The notes: generated by a model not told the origin, from the sequence alone. Positions 1 through 9,122 are shown, counted from the stretch's first letter. The stretch: DNA of 64,000 nt from Gammaproteobacteria bacterium (GCA_024230095.1 JAAERS010000271.1:39523-103522); one strand, 5' to 3'. Made by a program: numbers and translations.

Positions 1-2
1 GG

Positions 3-635
3 ACGACCATAGAGGCATTCTCCCAGAGTTCGTTACAACAATTCATTTCCTTGGTACTGATTGCCATGGCCTGCATTTTGATGGGTGCCGGCTTACCGAC
101 CACCGCTTTATACATTATGTTGGTTGCAGTAGCACAGCCAGCACTGTCAAACTTGGGAATCCCTGCTTTAGCAACACACATGTTTGTGCTTTACTACGGC
201 GTCATATCCGAAATAACACCCCCTGTGTGTGCCTCGGCCTATGCGGCGGCCGGCATTGCCGGAGCCAACCCCTTCCGCACCGGTATCAGCGCCTTCACAT
301 TAGGTTTGGGCAAACTACTGGTGCCCATGGTGTTCGTGTATGCGCCAACTATGCTTATTGTCTTACCTGAACATTTTTCCTTGGACTCTTTTTTACAGGT
401 TTCAATAACCTGCGCCATTGGCGTATTTGCCATTGCCACTTCAGTATCTGCCTACTTTATGGCTCCACTACGTCACATTTGGCGTTTTGCAATGGCCGTT
501 GCTGGTTTGTTACTTGTGGCCCCCAGCGTGAACTCTGATTGGCTGGCCCTGGCCATATTAATTCCAGTATTGATACAACAACGCCTAGCGTTATCAAAGC
601 AGAAGCAGTACCAAACGGAAGGCACGACAGCATGA
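3..635 (+). CDS. TRAP transporter fused permease, C-terminal part (5' truncated by window)
   Basis: The reading frame is open from base 3, so the gene begins before the window. The visible 211 residues are strongly hydrophobic, with several membrane segments and a short basic/polar tail. The stretch around ISEITPPVC and the following GANPFRTG are typical of the DctM-type large permease of TRAP transporters. The extra C-terminal membrane helices ending in a solvent-like VAPSVNSDW region match the fused 4TM/12TM permeases. By family, this imports carboxylates or amino acids across the inner membrane using a sodium gradient and a periplasmic binding protein, which would lie upstream. The stop overlaps the next start as ATGA, so it is translationally coupled to the flavoenzyme downstream. 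This points to an amino acid as substrate. The family call is firm; the substrate is inferred. Confidence 0.85.
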   Translation, partial: TTIEAFSQSSLQQFISLVLIAMACILMGAGLPTTALYIMLVAVAQPALSNLGIPALATHMFVLYYGVISEITPPVCASAYAAAGIAGANPFRTGISAFTLGLGKLLVPMVFVYAPTMLIVLPEHFSLDSFLQVSITCAIGVFAIATSVSAYFMAPLRHIWRFAMAVAGLLLVAPSVNSDWLALAILIPVLIQQRLALSKQKQYQTEGTTA

Positions 636-1870
636 GCACCAATGACATCACCATTATCGGCGCTGGCATCATCGGCTTGTGCAGTGGTTTGGCCCTCCAA
701 GAAGAAGGTTATCAAGTTACGTTACTGGACAAAGCTGAGCCCGGGCAGGGTGCATCTTATGGCAATGCCGGCATTATTTCTCCTTGGTCAATTGTCCCCC
801 AATCTCTACCCGGGTTGTGGAAAAAAATACCAGGCTGGCTGCTTGATCCAATGGGCCCTGTAACTGTACGCCCGAGTTATTTGCCCCAAATGGCCTACTG
901 GGGTACGCGGTTTTTAATGAACGGCCGCACCAACAAGGTCAGACAAACAGCCAGCATCATGCATACTTTGGTGCGTGACTGCATCCCGTCCTATCAGCAA
1001 CTATTAGCAGGCACAGGTGCAGAAAACCTATTGCAAGATGCCTATTATGTGCAAGCCTACCGCCACGCCAAAGATGCTAATCTTAACGCTTTGGATTACC
1101 ACATTCGCGCCGAATACGGAGCAGAGTTGGACTATATAGACGCACAAGAACTGCACCAGCTTGAACCCGCTTTAAGCAAGGATTTTAAGGCCGCCATTTT
1201 AATAAAGGGGCAAGCACGCCTAACTAGCCCTGGCAGATTAGGACTGGTATTAGCGAACAAGTTCACGCAAGCCGGAGGCCTCATAAAACAGTCTCATGTC
1301 AATGCCATTCAACCCACTCAAGGTGGTTGGCAGTATGAGGCACATGGTAAATTACATAAAACCAGCAACTTATTATTGTGCGCCGGGGCTTGGTCATCAG
1401 ATTTGCTAAAAACAATAAACATCAAGGTATTAATGCAAAATGAACGCGGCTACCACATCCTTTTCCCCAACCTAGATATGCAGCTCAATAACTCAGTGAT
1501 GGATGCTGACATGAAATTTGTGGCCTCACAAATGGAAGATGGTCTGCGCATTGCTGGCACAGCCGAGTTTGATGACAAAGATGCTCCCCTCAATGAAAAA
1601 CGCGCCAAAGGGCTAGCCCAGCTTTCCCAGCGCATGTTTCCGGATATCAGTCAGCAACAGATCCAACCTTGGGTGGGTGTACGCCCATCCATGCCTGATA
1701 GTCTGCCCTGCATTGGCAGTGTAAAACAACACCCAGGGCTCTATGTTGCTTTTGGACATAGCCATTATGGCATGATGATGGCACCTAAAACAGGCCAACT
1801 AATCAGCCAGCATATAGCGGGCAAAATCTCCTCTGATTCTATGCATGACTTTAGGCTAAACCGGTTTTAA
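632..1870 (+). CDS. D-amino-acid dehydrogenase-like FAD oxidoreductase (DAO family)
   Basis: A 412-residue protein of the DAO/DadA fold. The N-terminus carries the dinucleotide-binding motif IIGAGIIGL (about residues 8-16), followed by the acidic end of beta-2 (LLDKAEPGQGASYGNAG). The C-terminus has the FAD-contacting GHSHYGMM region. The ATG at 632 overlaps the permease stop (ATGA), and it places the Rossmann motif at the usual distance; upstream in-frame starts lie inside the permease gene. The family oxidatively deaminates D-amino acids or related imino acids, passing electrons to the quinone pool. Position between an importer and an Asp/Glu racemase family protein supports D-amino acid or hydroxyproline-type catabolism. 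The exact substrate is not readable from sequence. Confidence 0.85.
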   Translation: MSTNDITIIGAGIIGLCSGLALQEEGYQVTLLDKAEPGQGASYGNAGIISPWSIVPQSLPGLWKKIPGWLLDPMGPVTVRPSYLPQMAYWGTRFLMNGRTNKVRQTASIMHTLVRDCIPSYQQLLAGTGAENLLQDAYYVQAYRHAKDANLNALDYHIRAEYGAELDYIDAQELHQLEPALSKDFKAAILIKGQARLTSPGRLGLVLANKFTQAGGLIKQSHVNAIQPTQGGWQYEAHGKLHKTSNLLLCAGAWSSDLLKTINIKVLMQNERGYHILFPNLDMQLNNSVMDADMKFVASQMEDGLRIAGTAEFDDKDAPLNEKRAKGLAQLSQRMFPDISQQQIQPWVGVRPSMPDSLPCIGSVKQHPGLYVAFGHSHYGMMMAPKTGQLISQHIAGKISSDSMHDFRLNRF

Positions 1871-1881
1871 GGATCAGCAAT

Positions 1882-2607
1882 ATGAGCAGAACCAGAGGCG
1901 GGAAAAATATTTGTGGTGTTAGCATAGGCGTGCTCTCTTTAGAGAGTTATTTCCCCAAACCGCCGGGACACATTAAAAATCCGGCCAGCTTGCCATTTAC
2001 CACCTGCTACGAAATACTCAACGGCATATCCGTACCAGAGCTGCTATACCGGCCTACGCAAGAAATGGAAGATACTATCGTCAAGGCCGCACGCAACTTG
2101 GAATGCCAGGGTGTGAATGCCATCAGTAGCTCTTGTGGTTTTCTGGCTCGATATCAACAAATCATTGTCAACGCCGTATCAATACCCGTATTTATTTCTA
2201 GCTTGATCCAAATTCCCTTAGCATACCAAATGACTGGACGCCCCGTAGGTGTTATCACAGCAGATTCAAACAGTTTAACCGACAATCATCTCAACGCAGT
2301 AGGGGCAGCAACAACCCCTGTGGTTATTGCTGGCCTGCAGGACACACAAGAATTTGCTAGTGTTATATTGCGCGACGAACGGCGCGATATGGACCTGCAG
2401 CTGGTGCAAAAAGAGGTCCATGCAAAGGTCGCCAGTCTACTTCAAAACAGCCCAGAAATTGGCGCTTTGGTTTTAGAATGCACCGACCTGCCACCCTATG
2501 CACATCACTTACAACAACAGTTGAAGATCCCTATTTTTGACCTTACCACCTTAGCCACTATGGTTGACAGCGTTGTACAACGCCAAGCTTATACGGGTTT
2601 CATTTAA
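1882..2607 (+). CDS. Aspartate/glutamate racemase family protein
   Basis: A 241-residue protein with the two catalytic cysteines of the PLP-independent Asp/Glu/hydantoin racemase superfamily. The first is in SSSCGFLARYQ in the N-terminal half and the second in LECTDLPPYA in the C-terminal half, each on its own alpha/beta lobe. Family members racemise Asp, Glu or hydantoins by a two-base Cys-Cys mechanism, or act as maleate isomerases and decarboxylases. The ATG follows an AAGGA ribosome-binding site and lies 11 bases after the flavoenzyme stop, so it is the third gene of the TRAP operon. Its job there could be to interconvert the imported amino acid and the D-form used by the oxidase. The family is clear; the reaction is inferred. 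Confidence 0.8.
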   Translation: MSRTRGGKNICGVSIGVLSLESYFPKPPGHIKNPASLPFTTCYEILNGISVPELLYRPTQEMEDTIVKAARNLECQGVNAISSSCGFLARYQQIIVNAVSIPVFISSLIQIPLAYQMTGRPVGVITADSNSLTDNHLNAVGAATTPVVIAGLQDTQEFASVILRDERRDMDLQLVQKEVHAKVASLLQNSPEIGALVLECTDLPPYAHHLQQQLKIPIFDLTTLATMVDSVVQRQAYTGFI

Positions 2608-2677
2608 TATAACCACAACAACAATAACAAGAAGGTTACCTGTGTTAGGTAGTTTGCACCGCTCAAGCTTGTGCTAG

Positions 2678-3871
2678 TTAGGCCTTTAAACTGCGTAAAA
2701 TATCATAACAAGCACCCACGTTATGATAATCACATTTAGCGCCAGGCAAGGCAATCCATTGATCTACAGCTTGATTTTGGCGATTCAACAAGCGATACCA
2801 AATATGCTCATTGGGCACTACAAAATGCGTTTCTATATAGTTCGCTAACTCGGCGAAAGGCGCTTGGTATGCCTGATTATCTAGGTATTTCATAAGCCAA
2901 GCCATGGCCGCTAAAGTTTCTGCCTGCACCCAGAAATACTTATGTTCATCACACACTTGACCATCCGGATCAAAGCCATACAACAGACCATTATGATGAT
3001 TATCCCAACTGTGCTTTAGGGCTGAATCCATTAATTCCTGGGCACGTTGTAACAACCAAGGCTGGGGGCTATGGCGGTAAAGGATTAGCAATAACTTGGT
3101 CCATTCTGTAAAGTGGCCAGCTTGATAACCCCAAGGCTTATATAAATTTTGCGGATCGTCTTTGTTGTAATCCCAGTCAATCTGCCATTTATCGGTATAG
3201 TGTTCCCACAGTAAACCCTTGGTGGTTTGAGTATTACGCACCACAATATTGTGAGCCAGTAGTTGGGCACGCTGTAGGTATTTATTATCCCCTGTAGCTT
3301 CATAAGCGGCCAGCATGGCTTCACAGGCATGCATATTGGCATTTTGACCTCGGTAGCCATGCAAAGTTTGCAGGTCGACCGACAACTGATCGGCGTAAAG
3401 ACCATACTGTGGTTGCCAAAAATACCGATTCATCAGTACAAACGTTTGTTCTAGCAAAGGGCCGGCTGCACTGATTCCAGCCTGCAAAGCATTGGCATAA
3501 GCCAGCATTAAAAAACCATAACCATAACAGTATTGATCACTATCTTGTGCCTTTCCGTCTTGCAATAACCAATGGTAACCCTGACCGTCAGGCCAGCGGT
3601 GATGCTGGGCTATAAAGTCCAACCCATGGCGCACAGTGGCGGCGTATTCAGGCTTGTTAAATAGCAACATACCACGCGCAAAGTTGACCACAATACGCGC
3701 ACTGCTCACCAAATGATGTACGTCATCTTGACCGGGCTCACCCTGCACATTAAGTTGCTGATAAAAACCACCCGTATCACGGATAGCATGTCGGTGATAA
3801 AAGCCCAAAACACCGTCTATTTGGGTTAATAGGTGGCTTGGCCTAAGCCAAGCATTTTGTTGTTGCAACAT
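2678..3871 (-). CDS. AGE-family aldose-ketose isomerase/epimerase
   Basis: A 397-residue (alpha/alpha)6-barrel enzyme of the N-acylglucosamine 2-epimerase superfamily. Candidate catalytic histidines are His181 (NANMHACEAML), His253 (YQAGHFTEW) and His383 (YHNVGACYD). This spacing matches, from memory, the His176/His248/His383 set of YihS-type aldose-ketose isomerases that act on mannose or sulfoquinovose. HKYFWVQAETLAAM is a further conserved helix. It is transcribed away from the sulfatase at 4090 across a 218-base shared control region, which suggests a related role in using a sulfated sugar. There is no signal peptide, so it acts in the cytoplasm. The ribosome-binding site is weak. Cellobiose or GlcNAc epimerase activity is an alternative. 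Confidence 0.8.
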   Translation of the reverse strand: MLQQQNAWLRPSHLLTQIDGVLGFYHRHAIRDTGGFYQQLNVQGEPGQDDVHHLVSSARIVVNFARGMLLFNKPEYAATVRHGLDFIAQHHRWPDGQGYHWLLQDGKAQDSDQYCYGYGFLMLAYANALQAGISAAGPLLEQTFVLMNRYFWQPQYGLYADQLSVDLQTLHGYRGQNANMHACEAMLAAYEATGDNKYLQRAQLLAHNIVVRNTQTTKGLLWEHYTDKWQIDWDYNKDDPQNLYKPWGYQAGHFTEWTKLLLILYRHSPQPWLLQRAQELMDSALKHSWDNHHNGLLYGFDPDGQVCDEHKYFWVQAETLAAMAWLMKYLDNQAYQAPFAELANYIETHFVVPNEHIWYRLLNRQNQAVDQWIALPGAKCDYHNVGACYDILRSLKA

Positions 3872-4089
3872 GGTTGGTGTATCCCGAGTATCAAAAAAAC
3901 TGGCTTAAAGTGTCCCACACATGTATAGGAATTTTGCCCAGAGCCCCTAGGGCAAGGACCCCATTACCTTCATATTAACGTAATTTGGCAACAAAGTGGT
4001 TTGGCTGGAAAGGCTACCTCTGCTATTTGCAGAATCTAACGAAGGTGCTAATCTGCCTGGTACCCTATGCACTAGTATTAAAATAATCT

Positions 4090-5640
4090 ATGAGCCAACA
4101 ACCTCACTTTGTTATCTTTATCACCGACCAGCAACGAGCCGACTGGCTAGGTTGCTATGGCCATCCGGTGGTGAAAACACCTCATATTGACAGCATTGCC
4201 CAACAAGGCACACGCTTTGACAACTTTCACGTGGCCAACCCCGTCTGCATGCCCAACCGTGCTTCTCTACTCACGGGACGCTATCCCAGCGTACACGGCT
4301 TGCGCCACAACGGTTGCTTACTGCCTGAACGGGCCCGAACTTTTGTAGAGCAACTAGCCGAACATGGATACAAGACCGCCGCGATCGGCAAAAGCCACCT
4401 GCAACCATTTACCGGCCTCAAACCTTTGTACGGTATGCCCAAGGCTGGTGAAGCCTGGCGCCAAGACACCAAGGACTACACCTTGGAAGAGCCACCCCAT
4501 TATGAAACCGATGATCATTATGACTTCCCCACACCCTATTATGGTTACCAACATGTAGACATGGTGACCGGTCATGGCACGCAGTGCGGCGGCCATTATG
4601 CACAATGGTTAAAAGCACAACGCAGCGACTGGCAGCAACTGCTCGACCCAGCCAATCAAATACCCCACAACTATACCTGCCCCCAAGCCGAACGCACTCA
4701 GGTGCCTACCGAACTCTATCCCACCAGCTATGTTGCCATGCGCGCCACACAATATTTGCAGGAAAACCTGAGCAGCCAACAACCCACCTTTACCTTTATC
4801 AGTTTTCCAGACCCTCACCATCCATGGAATCCTCCGGGTAAATATTGGGACATGTACCAGCCTGAGCAATTTGATGTAGCCGTGCATTTTGAGGACCATC
4901 ACAATCCGCCTCAACACTTGCGCTCCAAGCGCCAAGACTACGAAGATGGCAGCCAGATCACACACCGCCAACAGTCGTTTATGGCCAAAGATCAGCACAT
5001 TAAAGAGGCCATGGCGCTCACTGCTGGCATGATCACCATGATTGATGATGCCGTTGGTAATATCTTGGCCACCATCAAGCAATCAGATCAAGCTGACAAC
5101 ACCGTAATTTGCTTTACATCCGACCACGGTGACTATCTAGGCGATTTCAACTTATTGTTAAAGGGTGGTTGGCTACGCGAGTCTATATGTCGTGTACCCT
5201 TTATTTGGGCTGATCCAACTAAGCAACAAGCGCCCCATTCGAACACCCTTGCTGGTACCATCGACATCGCTGCCACAGTCTTAGCGCGGGCCGGCATTGA
5301 ACCCTTCAATGGTAATCAAGGCATTAGCCTACTGCCGGCGCTCAACCAAGACCTGGCCTTGCGCCAAGCACTGTTGATAGAGGAAAACGACCCCGTACCG
5401 CGCTATGGTCTGCCCACGGCGGCACGGGTGCGCCAAGTGCTCAAAGATAACTGGTCGTTGACCATCATCATGGGACAAGACGAAGGCGAACTCTACAACC
5501 GCCAAACCGACCCCCATGAGTGCCACAACCTCTGGCATCACCCTAGCCACCAAACTAAAAAAATGGAACTATTACTGGCCTTGACCCACCTGCTCACGGC
5601 ACAAATGGATGAAAGTCCCAAGGCAAACCGTTATGCTTGA
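4090..5640 (+). CDS. Type I sulfatase / phosphonate monoester hydrolase family protein
   Basis: A 516-residue alkaline-phosphatase-superfamily hydrolase. The formylglycine signature CMPNRASLLTGRYP starts at Cys53, which would be converted to formylglycine and serve as nucleophile. The metal site is shown by TDQQR at the N-terminus (Asp13, with the Asp-Gln pair seen in the phosphonate monoester hydrolase/arylsulfatase branch) and by TSDHGDYLG in the C-terminal half. No signal peptide is visible, so a cytosolic substrate is likely. That fits a pathway in which an imported sulfate ester is cleaved and the sugar isomerised by the divergent AGE enzyme. No formylglycine-generating enzyme is encoded in the window. 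It does not have the CAPGR-type motif I associate with choline sulfatase. Confidence 0.85.
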   Translation: MSQQPHFVIFITDQQRADWLGCYGHPVVKTPHIDSIAQQGTRFDNFHVANPVCMPNRASLLTGRYPSVHGLRHNGCLLPERARTFVEQLAEHGYKTAAIGKSHLQPFTGLKPLYGMPKAGEAWRQDTKDYTLEEPPHYETDDHYDFPTPYYGYQHVDMVTGHGTQCGGHYAQWLKAQRSDWQQLLDPANQIPHNYTCPQAERTQVPTELYPTSYVAMRATQYLQENLSSQQPTFTFISFPDPHHPWNPPGKYWDMYQPEQFDVAVHFEDHHNPPQHLRSKRQDYEDGSQITHRQQSFMAKDQHIKEAMALTAGMITMIDDAVGNILATIKQSDQADNTVICFTSDHGDYLGDFNLLLKGGWLRESICRVPFIWADPTKQQAPHSNTLAGTIDIAATVLARAGIEPFNGNQGISLLPALNQDLALRQALLIEENDPVPRYGLPTAARVRQVLKDNWSLTIIMGQDEGELYNRQTDPHECHNLWHHPSHQTKKMELLLALTHLLTAQMDESPKANRYA

Positions 5641-5698
5641 TATGTTCACTTGCAAAGCCACAGTCAAGACCTCCCCAACAAATCATGAGAAATACCCT

Positions 5699-6094
5699 AT
5701 GCGATGTCAGCTAGTTAGCGTGACCTGTGCTGCGATACTGGCTAGCACCGCCCCTAATGCCAGCGAGCGTAGTTTGACGCAAGAGCTAGACTACTTACAC
5801 AGCACCCTGCAACCCATGCTACCCATGACCATTGATGACACCACGCAACTGATTGCCACCAACTTGACTGACACCACTTTCAGCCGCACCTTTCACCTTG
5901 CCGTGCCACTAGGCACCTTTTCTGCGGAGGACTTTAACCAATCAATGCAGCCAGCACTCATCAATTACGTCTGCCACACAGACAACCAGAAACGCCTGCT
6001 CGCCCTCGGCGGCAGCCATCGTTTTGTATATCTAGCCCTGGCCAAGGAAACCATTGCCGATATCAGCATTAACCTTGGCGACTGCCTCCCATAG
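5699..6094 (+). CDS. Small secreted protein of unknown function
   Basis: A 131-residue protein if translation starts at ATG 5699. That start gives a plausible Sec signal peptide (short basic start, then a hydrophobic Ala/Val-rich core ending near NAS). The longer in-frame version from 5609 would overlap the sulfatase and bury this signal. Two cysteines (CHTDNQ and the C-terminal GDCLP) could form a disulfide. I do not recognise the family. It follows the sulfatase with a 58-base gap and may be cotranscribed. Confidence 0.55.
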   Translation: MRCQLVSVTCAAILASTAPNASERSLTQELDYLHSTLQPMLPMTIDDTTQLIATNLTDTTFSRTFHLAVPLGTFSAEDFNQSMQPALINYVCHTDNQKRLLALGGSHRFVYLALAKETIADISINLGDCLP

Positions 6095-6195
6095 TGCCCA
6101 CTTTGCTAACCCACCCCAAACACACTGTTCAATATGGGCAACACCCTAGCTACCCATCGAAATTGAATCATAGGTTATGCCCTACAAGCTCACGT

Positions 6196-6215
6196 CCAAA
6201 ATGTGAGCATTTTGG
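6196..6215. repeat. Perfect inverted repeat, 8-bp arms, 4-base loop
   Basis: CCAAAATG and CATTTTGG flank the loop TGAG. It lies 102 bases after the small secreted gene and upstream of the VOC gene. There is no clear T-run on either side, so it could be a weak terminator or a protein-binding site. The rest of the 6095-6327 gap shows nothing else I recognise. Confidence 0.45.
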
Positions 6216-6327
6216 CTTTCGGTTTATACAAATGACCGTTAATAAAAAGGCTGGCAATACAGCTAGAATTGACACGAAACGGTATGACCAAGGATGATGT
6301 ATCGAAAAACCGTGTCGGGTGTTAATA

Positions 6328-6711
6328 ATGATAAAAATTAGCCATATAGATCATCTTGTACTGACTGTGAAAGATATAGAAGCCACGGTCAAGTTCTATG
6401 AATCGGTTATGGGTATGACCAAACAGGCCTTTGGTGAAGGTGGAATAGCACTGCTATTTGGCAATCAAAAGATCCACCACCATGAATTTGCAAAAAAATT
6501 AGAACCCAAGGCAAAAAGACCCATTCCAGGGTCTACAGACCTATGTTCCATTACTGCAACGAGTTTGCAAGAAGCCATACCTTATGTAAAAAGCAAAGAT
6601 GTGGAAGTGATAGCAGGTCCAGTAATACGCACAGGGGCTATTGGCGCCATCAAGTCATTCTATTTCACAGTCCCAGATGGCAACCTGATTGAAGTGGCAA
6701 GGCCATCATGA
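6328..6711 (+). CDS. VOC-family (glyoxalase/dioxygenase fold) protein
   Basis: A 127-residue vicinal-oxygen-chelate protein. It opens with the characteristic HIDHLVLTVKDIEATVKFYE module and ends with FTVPDGNLIEVARP. The N-terminal His and the C-terminal Glu are typical metal ligands in this fold. ATG 6328 is preferred over GTG 6319 because family members begin directly with the ISHIDHLVL strand. Related small VOC proteins include virulence-associated YwbC/GloA-like proteins of unknown substrate. Its stop overlaps the MFS transporter start by ATGA, so the two are coupled and may act on the same compound, one exporting or importing and the other modifying it. Confidence 0.8.
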   Translation: MIKISHIDHLVLTVKDIEATVKFYESVMGMTKQAFGEGGIALLFGNQKIHHHEFAKKLEPKAKRPIPGSTDLCSITATSLQEAIPYVKSKDVEVIAGPVIRTGAIGAIKSFYFTVPDGNLIEVARPS

Positions 6712-7898
6712 GCCGACAATCATCTATTTTGATAGCCCTATCTTTTGTGGCTTTTATTTCCTTGGGGCTACCTGATGGACTACTTGGGGTTGCCTGGCCA
6801 GGCATCCGCAATACTTTTGCACTGCCTCTTGATGCTTTGGGGCTGCTGGTTATTTTCTTTACCAGCGGGTACATGCTTGCCAGTTTTTTCAGTGGAGCCC
6901 TGATACGCCATCTGGGCATCGGTGGGCTACTCAGTGCTAGTTGTGCTACCACAGCGGCGGCGCTGTTAATTTATGCCATAACTCCGGTGTGGTGGCTTTT
7001 TGTATTGGCTTCCACTATAGGAGGTCTTGGGGCCGGCGCCATCGATGCGGGAATCAATAGCTATGTCGATAAGAACCATAGCGAAAGGGTGATGCAGTGG
7101 CTCCATGCCAGTTTCGGCATTGGTGTGACCTTGGGGCCGATTATTATGACACTAGGCATCACACTGACTGCAAGCTGGCAGGCGGGTTATGTTTTTGTTG
7201 TGCTTGCCCAAGCGCTTTTGGCCCTCGTCTTTCTGGTTACCAGAAATATGTGGCAAGGTACTGTAACGGTGGCACAAGTACACGACAATGTAGCAACTGA
7301 GGCACCCCTTATTGAAACCATCAAAACCCTACCCGCACTATTAAGTATGTTTATGTTTTTTATATATGTGGGTGTTGAACTTGGTTTGGGCTTGTGGGCT
7401 TATTCTCTTCTGACAATTGCAAGAAATATAGATCCTCAAGTTGCTGGTTTTGTTACTGGCAGCTATTGGGCCATGTTTACCATAGGGCGCATTTTGGCAG
7501 GCTGGTACACACATAGAATGACAGCCAGCGCGATTCTTTATATTAGTATCTTGGCGGCAATGGTAGGCACACTGATCGTGGCTATTAATATGGGCACCAT
7601 GATCACTATCACCGGCATTGCCCTTATTGGTTTTTCTATTGCTCCCATTTTTCCATGCCTTATTTCAGATACACAATACCGAGTTGGCCCGAACCATGTC
7701 ACCAATACCATTGGCATGCAGATTGCTGCTGCCGGTTTTGGGGGGGCGGTTATCCCCTCACTGGCGGGTGTTCTAGCCAGGATATATAGTTTAGAAATTG
7801 TACCTTATTATCTTTTTGTCGCATTGCTCATGCTGCTGGCAAGTTTCATGCTCTCTCATCACTTATCATTAAAAGCAGCCAGGCAAGACTGCCTTTGA
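6708..7898 (+). CDS. MFS transporter
   Basis: A 396-residue major facilitator with about twelve hydrophobic segments. Motif-A-like residues are in the loop after TM2 (SGALIRHLG), and a GLGAGAIDAGINSYV segment lies in TM4. This last is common in the FucP/YfkF-like sugar and drug branch. It starts inside the VOC stop (ATGA). The substrate cannot be told. The inner half of the protein has a central loop containing charged residues around 190-205, as expected between the two six-helix bundles. Confidence 0.85.
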   Translation: MSRQSSILIALSFVAFISLGLPDGLLGVAWPGIRNTFALPLDALGLLVIFFTSGYMLASFFSGALIRHLGIGGLLSASCATTAAALLIYAITPVWWLFVLASTIGGLGAGAIDAGINSYVDKNHSERVMQWLHASFGIGVTLGPIIMTLGITLTASWQAGYVFVVLAQALLALVFLVTRNMWQGTVTVAQVHDNVATEAPLIETIKTLPALLSMFMFFIYVGVELGLGLWAYSLLTIARNIDPQVAGFVTGSYWAMFTIGRILAGWYTHRMTASAILYISILAAMVGTLIVAINMGTMITITGIALIGFSIAPIFPCLISDTQYRVGPNHVTNTIGMQIAAAGFGGAVIPSLAGVLARIYSLEIVPYYLFVALLMLLASFMLSHHLSLKAARQDCL

Positions 7899-8053
7899 TA
7901 AACTGCAAAAGTTTAAACGATTTCAAACACCCTGTTTTAGAGCAACAACGAGGTTAACGAAGGTGAACACGAACAGCCATGATCAAAAACGCAGCAGTTT
8001 TTTAACCGTATTCGTTGCTGTCAGGTTCAAAAATCTAACCCCATGGTGACACT

Positions 8054-8557
8054 GTGCAAATTAGTGAAATAACAAAAAGTGATTTTGAAAACTTTTGGCC
8101 AGTCTTTAGGACCGTGGTTGAGGCGCAAGAAACCTATGCATTTGACCCTAATATTGATTTTGAATCCGCTTACCGCTTATGGTGCTTATCGCCCCACAAA
8201 ACCTACGCCATAAAACAGAACGGCCTAATCCTCGGCTCGTATTATATTAAACCCAATGCGGCCGGGCCGGGTTCTCATATCGCCAATTGTGGGTATATGG
8301 TTAGCCCAGAGAATCGCGGCCAGGGCATTGCCCGTCAACTCTGTTTACATTCTCAACAAGTGGCTATTGAGTTGGGTTATCATGCCATGCAATTTAATTC
8401 CGTAGTTTGTTCCAATGAAATTGCGATTCACTTATGGAAAAAACTCGGCTACAAGGTAATAGGCACTATTCCCAATGCCTATCGCCACAAAACGCTAGGG
8501 TTCGTTGATGCTTTTATCATGTATAAGCAACTGACAACCAATCCAACCCATAACTAA
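8054..8557 (+). CDS. GNAT-family N-acetyltransferase
   Basis: A 167-residue acetyltransferase. The acetyl-CoA pyrophosphate-binding motif A is visible as ENRGQGIARQL, followed by the motif B region around LWKKLGYKVIGTIP. The start codon is GTG at 8054; no better ATG is near. The C-terminal four bases overlap the convergent RraA-like gene. Acceptor substrate is unknown. The 155-base gap before it holds no gene or clear regulatory element that I can see. Confidence 0.8.
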   Translation: MQISEITKSDFENFWPVFRTVVEAQETYAFDPNIDFESAYRLWCLSPHKTYAIKQNGLILGSYYIKPNAAGPGSHIANCGYMVSPENRGQGIARQLCLHSQQVAIELGYHAMQFNSVVCSNEIAIHLWKKLGYKVIGTIPNAYRHKTLGFVDAFIMYKQLTTNPTHN

Positions 8558-9033
8558 GCCAGTGGTGCCGCCGTTACAATCACCCCATCAACATCAGCAT
8601 ACAGGTAGTGACCAGGCACAAAGTCCACACCACCAAAACTAACCAAGACATTCACGGCACCGGGCAATGGCGACATGTATTTGCGTGGGCAGGTATCTAA
8701 GGCGAACAAGGCTACGGGAATGTTTTCTATCTGCTGGGTATCACGCACATAACCATTAATCACCATGCCAGCATAGTGGTTTTGCTGGGCAAAATTCATG
8801 AGTTTTTCACCCACTACTGCGTAGTATTCGCGCGCCACGTCCACCACAACCACCTTGCCTGTGCCATCGACATCACGTAATAGTTGAATTAAATCGCCAT
8901 TGTGTTTATCCAGCTTTACCGTAACAATTTCGCCTTGGCATTGGGCCACACCGCCGTAGTTTTTGTAACCCGCTGCTAGTACGTTTACCTTATCATGGTG
9001 ATCATCGCAAAAATCAGCTGTAAAAAATGTCAT
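8554..9033 (-). CDS. RraA-like protein (RNase E inhibitor / aldolase family)
   Basis: A 159-residue protein with the RraA/HMG-aldolase fold. TADFCDDHHDKV at the N-terminus is the family opening. YGGVAQCQGEI, VVVVDVAREYYAVVGE, INGYVRDTQQI and VNFGGVDF-like FGGVDFVPGHYLYAD follow in the family order. The Arg-Asp of GYVRD is the pair used by the divalent-metal aldolases in the family, so either RNase E regulation or a 4-hydroxy-4-methyl-2-oxoglutarate type aldolase/oxaloacetate decarboxylase role is possible. ATG 9033 is chosen over 9087 because it gives the normal family start. It is divergent from the glutamate mutase operon with a 124-base shared region. Confidence 0.75.
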   Translation of the reverse strand: MTFFTADFCDDHHDKVNVLAAGYKNYGGVAQCQGEIVTVKLDKHNGDLIQLLRDVDGTGKVVVVDVAREYYAVVGEKLMNFAQQNHYAGMVINGYVRDTQQIENIPVALFALDTCPRKYMSPLPGAVNVLVSFGGVDFVPGHYLYADVDGVIVTAAPLA

Positions 9034-9113
9034 AAAATAGTGTCCGTTGGTAGGCAATTGATGTAAATAGCGGCAATATTCTACCATTAAATAACATTTT
9101 CCTTATAAGATTT

Positions 9114-9122
9114 TGCTATAAT
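9114..9122 (+). promoter_or_regulatory. Extended -10 promoter for the glutamate mutase operon
   Basis: TGC followed by a perfect TATAAT (9117-9122) forms an extended -10 element. The -35 region is poor, as is usual for this promoter class. Transcription would start near 9129. This rules out translation from the TTG/ATG-like start at 9122 and supports ATG 9158 for the S subunit. Confidence 0.6.

Noticed and set aside
3944-3965. TTGCCC / GGGCAA inverted repeat as a terminator
   Set aside because: It lies in the divergent promoter region between the AGE isomerase and the sulfatase, with a short stem and no T-run, so no terminator role is supported.
4609-5082. 157-residue minus-strand open frame inside the sulfatase gene
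   Set aside because: It is antisense to a well-supported gene and shows no recognised domain or ribosome-binding site.
4090-5640. Choline sulfatase
   Set aside because: The active-site motif and N-terminal pattern fit the phosphonate hydrolase/arylsulfatase branch better, and no bet genes are near.
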